DNA from: UBA6772 sp965183875
GTDB lineage: Bacteria; Bacteroidota; Bacteroidia; Flavobacteriales; UBA7430
Length of the DNA stretch: 64,000 bases
NCBI GenBank assembly: GCA_965183875.1
Contig: CBCYMK010000028.1
Coordinates: 62,001-126,000, forward strand
Direction: 5' to 3'
Position 1 is the stretch's first letter. The number at the start of each line of letters is the position of its first letter. Shown here in pieces: positions 30,134-39,600 of the stretch. Both the position numbers and the translations under genes were made by a program. The notes under the pieces were generated by a model, which saw nothing but the letters and a program-made list of their open reading frames with translations, was not told where the DNA came from and ran no database searches.

Positions 30134-33106
30134 TCCGATAGCACATAAGAGTATTCCCAGTGCTAAGAATTTAAGTTTTTGCGATTTAGTTTTCTCTAGG
30201 TCTATTGTTTTATGATCACCTATTAATGCAAGTCCAGCCCAATAAATGGGATTGGATGTATGTTCATCGGCATTTTTTAAATAGTTAGTTTTCGCATTTT
30301 TCATTGCTAGAGATTTATTCTCACTGCTAAGCCTGTTAAAAAAATCTTTTATGATTAGAGATGTCGAAAAATCTGGTAGTGGCCATAGTCCTACGATTAC
30401 TGTTTTCGCTCCAGCATAATTAAAACTCCTGGCTAGACTAGCAAGTCCTTCTCCCTTTTTGAGTTCGCCAACACCTGTATTACAAGCGCTCAAGACAATG
30501 AGCTCAGTGTTTAATTTTGTATTTTGAATTTCATAAGCGTATAATTTGTTCTCTGTCTCTTTGGTTTTGGAACTCAATAGTAAGCTTGAATAAGCAGAAT
30601 TTTTAGTGTTTATTTTTGCGTGGCTTGCAAAGTGAACGATTTTATAATTAGCAATTTCTGCTAAAATTGTTTCTTTTAAATTCTCCTCTTCACTAAGGAG
30701 TTTTCCATTAAACTTTTCAGCTATCGAGGCTACTTCGCTATGTGCGCCTTTTAGCTTACTAATGTTTTCTCCCGAAAATGTTGGAGCTATTCCCAGGTAT
30801 AACTCTTGGTCATTATAGGGGGTGTGGTGACTTTTTTGAAGCGAGTTTTTGTAGGAAATGGAAAAGTCATTAATTAAGTAGTTCAGTTTGTTATAACTCG
30901 TTTGTTGGTGCTTTTGTGTAATGAATGTGTCGAAACTTAAAAATGAAATCGATTTACTTGGAATTATAGTAATCTGATTTATACCGTCTTTAATAAGATG
31001 GTTTTTAATTAAATCGGTATAAAATATAAACGCCAATTCTGCATAGCTTATAAATTCTGAGTTTTGGGTAGCATAATTAAAGGTGTTTATTTTCTCCTCG
31101 AAAAAGTCTATCTCAACCTCATTAAATTTCATAGTCTTATTACTAAGACTAATTGAGAAAATCTCATTTTTATACTGGTAGTATTCAATCAGTAATTCAT
31201 CTGGATCTAAGCTGTTTTGAATCTGTGAAATATTAAAATCAGATTTTTGGTACTTCTGTGCGAAATATATAGGGTTGCTATCTTCTAGTTTTCCCAATAA
31301 ATCTTCGAGTTCTCTTTTTTGTTCGAAAATAGTACTGCTGAGCTCTTTTGAATATTCAGAACTAGGTTCATTTTCTGTAAAAAGTAAGTTTTGGTTTTGA
31401 GAGATTTCTCTTTTTAAATAATCTTCTTTAAGAAGTAGTGAGTCGGAAATATGATTGCTATTTTTTGCTTTAAGATCAGAGTATTCTTGCTTCAGAAGAA
31501 ACGATTTCTCTGCTTCAAAAAACGCTAATGCTTGTTCTATATATTTGGGGTCTTTAGTGAGGTCGTAAAGTGTCTTAGCTGCTTGAATCCCTAAGTGTAA
31601 ATTTTCATTTATTGAGATAAATAAATCCAGTTTTGCGTCTTCGTGTTCGTAATAATCGATGGTAATACCACTAAGTTTACTCGTTATTATAGTGGATTCG
31701 TAGAGCGTATTTAAAAATTGTATATTTTGTGTTTTGTTGTATTCTTCCCAGAGCATTTTTTCTTTTAGTATGTAAATGTCTAGAAGTAATGTTCTGGAGA
31801 TTATTTCTTCTGTAAAATCAATATTTGTGGATTTTGATAAGATAAGTGCTCCTTCTGCATTGGTAAGTTCTGTATTTGCTTTTGGATAGTTGTTCTGTAA
31901 GAAATAGCATTTAGCTAATAGGTAGTAGCTCTCTGCAAGGTCTAAATCTTTTATGCCAAATAAATTTTTAGCTATCGCAATTGACTTAGTAAGATGTTCT
32001 TCTGCCTTTTGATATTCTTTTAGTTTTATATAGGTGTCTGCGAAATGATTCAGGATAACGGTAGTTAATTCATTGCTAGTTCCAGAGACTTCTGTGTTTA
32101 ACGTATTTGCTTTTTTTAATACAACCAACGCACTGTCGTATTGGGTGCATTCCATTAGTGTAGCACCAAGGTTTAGGTATTTCCAAGGAAGCTCATTTGT
32201 ATAGTCTTTCCCCTCTAACAAAGAAATTGTTTTATTATGTATCTCTTTTGCTTCAGTAAACCTCCCCAAGTTGGTGTAGTTATTTGCTAAGTTACTATAT
32301 GCCGTTGTACGTGCGAATATATCGTCTCCCTCTTCGAATATTTCTAGCGCTTCCTTATAGTATTCTTGAGAAGAGTTATAGTCTTTTTGAGATTCTAATA
32401 TAACGCCAATTGCATTGTATATATGTGCCTTGTATTTGGTGTCACTAACTAAGCTGTCTTTGTAAAAGTTGAGTGCTGTTTCGTAGTTTTCTCTAGCTTT
32501 AAAAAGTCGATTCGACGACTGGTATGCACTCCCAAGAGAAAAGTATGAGCTAACTAAGCTGTTGTAGTTTAATGGCTTTATCTGTAATGCTATTTCAAGT
32601 GCTTGTTCTTGATAGTCGATAGACAATTTGGAGTTTCCAATATTTGAGTTAAATACTCCTAGTGCAATAAGGTTTTGTACTATTTTTTTGTGATTGGGTT
32701 TTAGGTGTAGTCTTCTTATTTCTAAAGCCTTTTCTGCATAAATAAAGGTAGAGTCTATTTCTCCTTTCCGGAATTTAGCAACGCCTAAATTATAGAGAAC
32801 GTCTCCGTAAGGTTCTAGGTTTTCAAATCTGTCGTATCTCGTAGCAATCGACTTATGACCGTATTCGATAATCTTGTCAATTTTGTTCATCTTTTTAGAA
32901 AGATGGCAGAGCTGTGCTAAATAAGTAAAGCGAAGTTCAGCTTTGTCTGTACTTGAAATATATTGTTGTAGGAATTCTTCTGCACTGCTAAATGAAGAGT
33001 GTTTCGCTAGTGAATCGCTTTTTAAAAGTATTGCATCTGATGAGCTTTGTGCATAACTAATAAGGCTTGTAGAAATAATTAAAACTATATAAATTACATT
33101 TTTCAT
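30107..33106 (-). CDS. TPR-CHAT caspase-like protein with signal peptide and C-terminal membrane anchor
   Basis: 999 residues. A signal peptide (1-19, ending SYAQ) is followed by about ten tetratricopeptide-like repeats (50-460), a helical linker, and a CHAT domain (about 690-970). The caspase-type dyad is visible: His829 in HFASHA and Cys875 in LSACNTG, followed by KKGEGLASLARSFNYAGAKTV cut by the usual GLWPL. One hydrophobic helix ends the protein (about 977-994). The signal peptide and anchor predict that TPR and CHAT parts face the periplasm, unlike the cytosolic CHAT proteases of defence systems. It converges on, and overlaps by 27 bp, the putative anti-sigma gene, which suggests linked function. 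Confidence 0.88.
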   Translation of the reverse strand: MKNVIYIVLIISTSLISYAQSSSDAILLKSDSLAKHSSFSSAEEFLQQYISSTDKAELRFTYLAQLCHLSKKMNKIDKIIEYGHKSIATRYDRFENLEPYGDVLYNLGVAKFRKGEIDSTFIYAEKALEIRRLHLKPNHKKIVQNLIALGVFNSNIGNSKLSIDYQEQALEIALQIKPLNYNSLVSSYFSLGSAYQSSNRLFKARENYETALNFYKDSLVSDTKYKAHIYNAIGVILESQKDYNSSQEYYKEALEIFEEGDDIFARTTAYSNLANNYTNLGRFTEAKEIHNKTISLLEGKDYTNELPWKYLNLGATLMECTQYDSALVVLKKANTLNTEVSGTSNELTTVILNHFADTYIKLKEYQKAEEHLTKSIAIAKNLFGIKDLDLAESYYLLAKCYFLQNNYPKANTELTNAEGALILSKSTNIDFTEEIISRTLLLDIYILKEKMLWEEYNKTQNIQFLNTLYESTIITSKLSGITIDYYEHEDAKLDLFISINENLHLGIQAAKTLYDLTKDPKYIEQALAFFEAEKSFLLKQEYSDLKAKNSNHISDSLLLKEDYLKREISQNQNLLFTENEPSSEYSKELSSTIFEQKRELEDLLGKLEDSNPIYFAQKYQKSDFNISQIQNSLDPDELLIEYYQYKNEIFSISLSNKTMKFNEVEIDFFEEKINTFNYATQNSEFISYAELAFIFYTDLIKNHLIKDGINQITIIPSKSISFLSFDTFITQKHQQTSYNKLNYLINDFSISYKNSLQKSHHTPYNDQELYLGIAPTFSGENISKLKGAHSEVASIAEKFNGKLLSEEENLKETILAEIANYKIVHFASHAKINTKNSAYSSLLLSSKTKETENKLYAYEIQNTKLNTELIVLSACNTGVGELKKGEGLASLARSFNYAGAKTVIVGLWPLPDFSTSLIIKDFFNRLSSENKSLAMKNAKTNYLKNADEHTSNPIYWAGLALIGDHKTIDLEKTKSQKLKFLALGILLCAIGLFIGKKLA

Positions 33107-33119
33107 AAACTGATATTTA

Positions 33120-33270
33120 TGCTAAAATAAGCCATCAATCTCAATTTGTAAGTGCTTTTGATGAAAAAAAATCGCTCATCAAAAATAGTACCAAATGACT
33201 AGTTTCTTGTAAAATAAGCATGGATTTCTATTGCTATTCCACGGAAAAATTTAAATTTGCTAAAATAAGC
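33120..33270. promoter_or_regulatory. inverted repeat and three copies of a 12-bp motif between CHAT gene and asnS
   Basis: TTTTGATGA (33156-33164) and TCATCAAAA (33176-33184) form a 9-bp inverted repeat with an 11-bp spacer. GCTAAAATAAGC occurs at 33121-33132 and 33259-33270, with a variant GTAAAATAAGC at 33209-33219. The spacer serves the minus-strand CHAT gene and the plus-strand asnS. Either could be an operator; the inverted repeat lies 50 bp upstream of the CHAT start. Confidence 0.35.
33252..33259 (+). promoter_or_regulatory. -7 promoter element TAnnTTTG
   Basis: TAAATTTG lies 29 bp before the asnS ATG at 33289. Its place argues that upstream in-frame start codons in asnS (for example at 33220) are not used. 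Confidence 0.5.
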
Positions 33271-33288
33271 TACGTTATCAAAAAGATC

Positions 33289-34728
33289 ATGAAAAGGACT
33301 ACTGTGAAAAAAGCCTTGTCTTTAAAGGCAGGTGAGGAATTAGTAAACCTAAAAGGTTGGGTTAGAACAAAAAGAGGGAGCAAGCACGTTTCGTTTATTG
33401 CTTTAAACGACGGTTCTACCATAAATAATATCCAAATTGTAGCAGAAGATATAATTTCAGAAGACATTTTGAAAGTGATCCATACAGGAGCTAGTCTTTC
33501 TGTTGTTGGGAAATTGGTGCAATCTCAAGGTTCGGGACAGGCCATAGAGCTACTGGCTGAGTCTATAGAAGTCTTGGGAGTTGCCGATCCGGATGAATAT
33601 CCCTTACAGCCAAAAAAACATTCTTTAGAATTTTTAAGAGAAAATGCCCATTTAAGGTTCAGAACTAATACGTTTAGTGCAATATTCCGCATTCGACATG
33701 CAATGACTTATGCTATTCATAGCTTTTTTAATGAGAAAGGCTTTTCAAACGTTCATACGCCTATTATAACTGGCTCTGACTGTGAGGGGGCTGGCGAGAT
33801 GTTTGCTGTTAGTACTTTGGATAAAAAAAACACACCTCTAACTGAAGACGGCGAAATAGATTATGCGCAAGACTTCTTTGGGAAAGAAACCAACTTAACT
33901 GTTTCAGGACAACTAGAAGCTGAGATGGCTGCAATGGCACTCGGTAAGGTATATACTTTTGGACCTACTTTTAGAGCAGAAAATTCCAATACCTCTCGCC
34001 ACCTAGCTGAGTTTTGGATGATAGAGCCGGAAGTGGCTTTTGCTGATTTAGACGAAGACATGGACTTGGCGGAGGAAATGCTAAGACATTTATGTACTTA
34101 TGCTTTGGAGAATTGTGCTGATGACTTAGCTTTCTTAGATAAGCGTTTGTTTGAGGAAGAGAAGAATAAGAAAAAAGAAGAAAGACAAGAATTAGGGCTA
34201 ATAGAGAAGTTGAAATTTGTTGCAGACAACGATTTTGAACGCATAACTTATACCGAAGCGTATGATATTCTAAGAAACTCTAAACCCAATAAGAAAAAGA
34301 AATTCGAATACCTTATAAATGAGTGGGGAGCAGATTTTCAATCGGAGCATGAACGTTACCTTGTTGAGAAGAAATTCAAAAAACCCGTTATTATTACCGA
34401 TTACCCTAAGGATATAAAAGCCTTTTATATGCGTATGAACGAGGATGGAAAAACTGTTCGTGCTATGGATGTTTTGTTCCCTGGGATTGGCGAAATTATA
34501 GGTGGTTCACAAAGAGAAGAACGTATAGATATACTTAAAGCCCGTATGGCTGAAATGGATGTCTTAGAGCATGAACTCTCTTGGTATTTAGATTCTCGTA
34601 AATTTGGCTCTGCGCCACATAGTGGATTTGGTTTAGGATTTGAACGTCTGATTCTATTTGTTACAGGAATGGGGAATATCAGAGATGTGATTCCTTTCCC
34701 TAGAACACCAAATAACGCCGACTTTTAA
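33289..34728 (+). CDS. asnS: asparaginyl-tRNA synthetase
   Basis: 479 residues from MKRTTVKKALSLKAGEE. It has an N-terminal OB-fold anticodon-binding domain (to about 115), then a class II catalytic core. Motif 2 is TFGPTFRAENSNTSRHLAEFWMIEPE cut between FRAENSNTSRH and LAEFWMIEPE. Motif 3 is GFGLGFERLILFVTGMGNIRD. These distinguish AsnRS from AspRS. The ATG at 33289 gives the family's usual N-terminus and lies just downstream of a -7 element. rpoN follows after 6 bp. Confidence 0.97.
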   Translation: MKRTTVKKALSLKAGEELVNLKGWVRTKRGSKHVSFIALNDGSTINNIQIVAEDIISEDILKVIHTGASLSVVGKLVQSQGSGQAIELLAESIEVLGVADPDEYPLQPKKHSLEFLRENAHLRFRTNTFSAIFRIRHAMTYAIHSFFNEKGFSNVHTPIITGSDCEGAGEMFAVSTLDKKNTPLTEDGEIDYAQDFFGKETNLTVSGQLEAEMAAMALGKVYTFGPTFRAENSNTSRHLAEFWMIEPEVAFADLDEDMDLAEEMLRHLCTYALENCADDLAFLDKRLFEEEKNKKKEERQELGLIEKLKFVADNDFERITYTEAYDILRNSKPNKKKKFEYLINEWGADFQSEHERYLVEKKFKKPVIITDYPKDIKAFYMRMNEDGKTVRAMDVLFPGIGEIIGGSQREERIDILKARMAEMDVLEHELSWYLDSRKFGSAPHSGFGLGFERLILFVTGMGNIRDVIPFPRTPNNADF

Positions 34729-34734
34729 ACAATT

Positions 34735-36183
34735 ATGTTAAAGCAGTCTCTACATCAGAAATTATCCCAAAAACTTTCTCCTCAGCAGATAAAGTTGATG
34801 AAGCTTATTCAGCTTCCAACAATCGAGCTCGAGCAAAAAGTGAAAGAGGAATTAGAGGCTAATCCTGCAATTGAAGAAGGTGTAGATGAAGTAGAAAGTC
34901 CTGATTTTGAAGACTATGAGGAGCGTGACGAACGCAGAATTGAAGCTGATGAAATCAATGTAGATGAATACCTTAGCGACGACGAAACACCTAGGTACAG
35001 ACTAGTTGCTAATAATACCAGTCCCGATCAGGAAGATAAAACCATTCCTATAGCTATGGGGGTGAGTTCTATTCAGTTGTTAGAGAAACAGCTATCCCTC
35101 AGGAATTTAAGCGACCATCATTATCAAATAGGCCTGTATTTAATAGGAAGCATAAATGATAATGGGTATATAAGAAGAGATTTATCGCTTATTGTTGACG
35201 ACCTTGCTTTTACTCAAAATATAGCAACTGATTTAGTTGAACTCGAAGAGGTTTTGAAGATAATCCAAGATTTTGAACCCTTAGGTGTTGGAGCTAGAGA
35301 TTTACAAGAAACTATGCTCATTCAGCTTCGTAAAAGAACGGAAAATGAGGTCGTATTACTCGCAAAAGAAATTGTAGAAAATCACTTTAACTCACTTTCT
35401 AAAAAACACTACGATAAATTATTGTCTAGGCTGTCGATTTCTGAAGACTTGCTAAAAAAATCATTGAAAGAAATCGCTAGGTTAAACCCTAAGCCGGGTT
35501 CTGTTTTATTTGCTTCTACTAGAGTTGTACAGCATATAATACCAGATTTTAAGATTACTATTCAAAATGGAGAGTTAGATTTGGTTATGAATACCGGAAT
35601 GATTCCAGAACTTAGAGTAAATAGCGGGTTTAAAGAGTTGTTACAAGGTTATAAAGAGACCAAGGATAAGTCAGATAAAGCTCAGAAAGATGCGGTGATT
35701 TTTGTTAAACAGAAATTAGATTCTGCTAAGTGGTTCATAGATGCTATTCGCCAACGTCATAGAACACTTATGCTCACAATGACTTCCATAATGAAGTACC
35801 AAGAGCAGTTTTTCCTCTCTGGGGATGAAAAGTCGTTGAAACCGATGATATTGAAAGATATTGCAGAGAAGGTTGAAATGGATATTTCAACAGTTTCAAG
35901 GGTTGCAAATAGTAAGTATGTGGACACTCCTTACGGTACTTTTTTGATCAAGTATTTCTTTTCTGAGTCCATGAAAAATGACCAAGGTGAAGATGTTTCT
36001 ACAAAAGAAATAAAAATGATTTTGGATGAGGTTATTCAGGCTGAAAGTAAAGCTAAACCTCTTACCGATGCTAAGCTGATGGATATTCTTAAAGAAAAAG
36101 GATACCCCATTGCGCGTAGAACCGTAGCTAAATATCGGGAGCAATTAAATATTCCTGTTGCGCGATTGAGAAAAGAAATATAG
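34735..36183 (+). CDS. rpoN: RNA polymerase sigma-54 factor
   Basis: 482 residues. Region I (LHQKLSQKLSPQQIKLMKLI and the glutamine/leucine-rich start) contacts enhancer-binding proteins. An acidic region II follows. The core-binding domain and helix-turn-helix (DISTVSRVANSKYVDTPYGTF) precede the RpoN box ARRTVAKYREQLNIP. It starts 6 bp after asnS, a common Bacteroidota pairing. It implies sigma-54 promoters elsewhere, but I saw no clear GG-N10-GC promoter assigned to it here. Confidence 0.96.
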   Translation: MLKQSLHQKLSQKLSPQQIKLMKLIQLPTIELEQKVKEELEANPAIEEGVDEVESPDFEDYEERDERRIEADEINVDEYLSDDETPRYRLVANNTSPDQEDKTIPIAMGVSSIQLLEKQLSLRNLSDHHYQIGLYLIGSINDNGYIRRDLSLIVDDLAFTQNIATDLVELEEVLKIIQDFEPLGVGARDLQETMLIQLRKRTENEVVLLAKEIVENHFNSLSKKHYDKLLSRLSISEDLLKKSLKEIARLNPKPGSVLFASTRVVQHIIPDFKITIQNGELDLVMNTGMIPELRVNSGFKELLQGYKETKDKSDKAQKDAVIFVKQKLDSAKWFIDAIRQRHRTLMLTMTSIMKYQEQFFLSGDEKSLKPMILKDIAEKVEMDISTVSRVANSKYVDTPYGTFLIKYFFSESMKNDQGEDVSTKEIKMILDEVIQAESKAKPLTDAKLMDILKEKGYPIARRTVAKYREQLNIPVARLRKEI

Positions 36184-36235
36184 TTTGTTTAAATACTTTT
36201 GAGTATATTTGGTTCGTTCATTTAACCCCCCTCTT

Positions 36236-36532
36236 ATGAATGTTAGCGAATTAGATTTAAACTCAGAAGCTCTTTTAACAGCAGCTTCGAAACTGAAAGT
36301 GCTAGGGCACCCTATACGAATATCGATTATTAGGCTTCTAGAAAATTCTCCTAAACTATCAGTTACCCAAATTTTTAATGCTTTAAATATTGAGCAAGCT
36401 ATTGCTTCACATCATTTAAATACCCTCAAAAATAAAAGGATTTTAATTTCAGAACGCGTAGGAAAAAACACTTATTACTCTGTTTCTCATAACAGTTTAA
36501 TTGATGTCGTAAATAATATCCAGTTGACTTAA
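36236..36532 (+). CDS. ArsR-family helix-turn-helix regulator (98 aa)
   Basis: A winged-helix fold: KLKVLGHPIRISIIRLLENS is the ArsR/SmtB opening helix, and LNIEQAIASHHLNTLKNKRI the recognition helix, then the wing RVGKNTYYSV. No Cys-based metal site (such as ELCVCDL) is present, so the ligand is unknown. The ATG at 36236 is preferred over upstream frames without homology. It lies 52 bp after rpoN and is followed by a terminator. Confidence 0.88.
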   Translation: MNVSELDLNSEALLTAASKLKVLGHPIRISIIRLLENSPKLSVTQIFNALNIEQAIASHHLNTLKNKRILISERVGKNTYYSVSHNSLIDVVNNIQLT

Positions 36533-36556
36533 TGTTTTTAGACATATTCACTTTTT

Positions 36557-36582
36557 AGCATCTCTCTGAGATGCTTTTTTTT
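36557..36582 (+). terminator. intrinsic terminator
   Basis: An 8-bp stem AGCATCTC/GAGATGCT with a 3-base loop and an eight-T run, 24 bp after the ArsR gene. Confidence 0.8.
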
Positions 36583-36630
36583 GGCATATTTTTAGCATAC
36601 GACAGAACACACAAACATACACATTACCCC

Positions 36631-39600
36631 ATGAAGAAAATTATGTACTTTTTTGTTTACCTCAGTGCTTTAAGCATAGCAGCTCAAACAACCAACGTAA
36701 ATACCTTACTTAATACCACAAGTAAATTGCAATTGAGTTTTACCTCTGCTGAGATTCAATTATCTACCATAGAGCATAGAGCCGAATTCTATACGCAGAT
36801 TTCTGTAGATGGTTTAACAAAGTCTTATGATATAGGAAACCCAGATTTACCCGTTTTTAGTAAACTTATTGAGGTTCCTACTTCTGGAGATTTACAAGTG
36901 AATATTATAGATTCTTCAAAAAGAACAATTGACCTAGCTGCAATTGGTTTTCCTCAAGAGATCTATCCCTCACAGGTGTCAGTTTTTAAAAATCAAGACC
37001 CTAGTAAAATTCCTTTTACCTATAATGAAAACAGCTATTCTTCTAACGAATTTTATTCTCAAGACTTAGTTAAAATAGAGCGTTTAGGAATTATGAGAGG
37101 CAAGTCTATTGCGCGTATACAAATAGCTCCCTTCGCATATAATGCAGTGATTAATCAACTTGAAGTAACTGAAGATTTAGTTTTTTCTGTAGATTTTGAA
37201 AATGTGATTAAGCTAGAATCTAAAGCGCTTAAATCACAGGATTTTGATATTAATTTTTCAAAACTAGTAAACTCTTCTATTGGAGAAAAGCACGAATTCT
37301 CTACAAATACCACAGGTATGATCATTCTTTCAGATCCAATGTTTGAAGAAGATTTACAAGACTTTATAAGCTGGAAAAGAAAAAAAGGCTTTGAAGTAAT
37401 CGAAGCTTATAAAGGTTCCGAAGAGGTAGGTAGTACTGTGGAGAGTATGAAAGCATATGTGCAGTCGTTTTATGATAACGCTACAGCTGATAATCCAGCT
37501 CCCACTTATTTACTTATTGTTGGTGATCATGAACAGGTACCTAGTTTTGATGCAGGTGACCATGTTTCTGATATGTACTATTGTGAGTTCGATGGAAATG
37601 GTGATTATTTCCCCGAGATGATTTTTGGTCGTTTTTCTGCTTCTACAAGTGCCGAATTATTAATTCAAATAGATAAAACTTTACAATACGAACAATATAC
37701 TATGGCTAATCCGTCTTATTTGTCGGAAGTGCTTATGGTAGCCGGTGTAGATGGGAATTTTGCTCCTACCCATGGTAATGGACAAATTAATTACGGAACC
37801 GATTATTATTTTAATGCTGAACACGATTTAAGTCCTTACGTATATTTGTATCCAGAAACGAATTCGAATGCTGTCGAAACAGCAATTATTGAGCATGTAA
37901 GTCAAGGTGTTGGTTTTGCAAATTATACTGCCCACTGTAGCCCTGCAGGTTGGTCAGACCCAAGCTTCGAACTGTCTGATGTTGCCGGATTAAATAATGA
38001 AGATGAGTATGGCTTAATGGTGGGTAACTGCTGTCAGTCAAATACCTTTAATGGGGTGACCTGTTTCGGTGAATCTTTATTGAGAAAATCTAAAGGTGGA
38101 GCCGTAGGATATATAGGAGGTTCTAATAATACACTTTGGGACGAAGACTATTATTGGGGAGTAGGAAATGGTCCAATTTCGGCTAACCCTACCTACGAAG
38201 AAACTGGTTTAGCTGTTTACGATTGTAGTTTTCACGAAAATAATGAGCAAACTTCCGATTGGTCAATTACACAAGGACAGCTATTGCAGTCCGGTAACTG
38301 GGCTGTTACAGAATCGGGAAGTGGTAATACACAGTATTATTGGGAGATATACCATTTAATGGGAGATCCATCTGTATTAACTTATTTTGGTGTGCCATCG
38401 GTGCTTACTGTATCGCATCCAGAAGCACTAGTTGTAGGAATGTCTACTATTGCTGTGAGTACTGAGCAGTATACTTACGTTGCGATTAGTCAAAATGGAG
38501 TTTTGTTAGACGCATTATATACCGATGAATCTGGGGATGTAACTTTGTCTTTCGATCCACTTAACACAATGGATAATCTGGATGTTGTAGCAACCAAGCA
38601 AAATAAGCAGCCTTATACTGGGCAGGTGAATATGATGAGTTCTAATGCACCTTATATAGCTTGTTCTTCAATTGCTATAAACGATGGCTTGCTTGGAAAT
38701 AATGAGGTTGAGTATAATGAAACTTTTTCTCTTGGGTTGAATTTACAAAATTATGGTGCTGTAGCATCTTCTCCTTTGTCGGTTGATATTAGCTCTTCTA
38801 ATCCAAATATTACGCTTTCTTATGACTCTTTAAATACCGATTCTATTCCAGCAGAATCTTTCTTACAGCTAGATGATCTAGTTACTGTGTCTTTAAATGG
38901 TAATTTTATGGATCAGGAAATTGTTGCCTTACAATTTACTATTGTTGATGAAGATGGAACAGAATGGGTGTCGACAAATAGTTTTGTGGTTAATGCTCCG
39001 CAATTAGAGTTTTCTTCTTCGGAATTATCTAGTGGGAATTCTACAATTTCTTTAGGTGAATCTGTCGACGTAATTTTCACTTTAGAAAATGTAGGGCATG
39101 CTACCTGTGAAAGTGGTGGTGTAGCTATTGATTCAGAATTTCCTTCTCTAACAATTGACGTGGATGAAGTTCCTTTTTCTGCAATCGAATCTAATAGCCA
39201 ATACACGGTTACCATACCAGTAACACTAGAGGAAGATGCTCCTTTAGGAGTACAGTATTCAATCTCTTTAAGTGCGGTTTCATTTGATAATTTTAATGCT
39301 GACTATACAGTTGAATTTAGCAGCCCTAATTGTTCTCTGGAAAGTGTAGGGGTGCAGATTAATTTAACTTCAGATTATTATGCACATGAAACGGCGTGGA
39401 CCTTAACGGATGCTGCTGGAGTCGTTGTAGGTGAGGTTGAATTAGGTTCCTTAAATTCAGAAGAGGTATATGAAGATGTATTTTGTATGGAGCCAAACTC
39501 GTATTGCACATTTGCTATAACCGACTCTTATGGGGATGGTCTTACTTCCGAAGGATATTCTGTAGTCGTTTGTGACCAAGTAGTTGCTTCAGGAAGTAAT

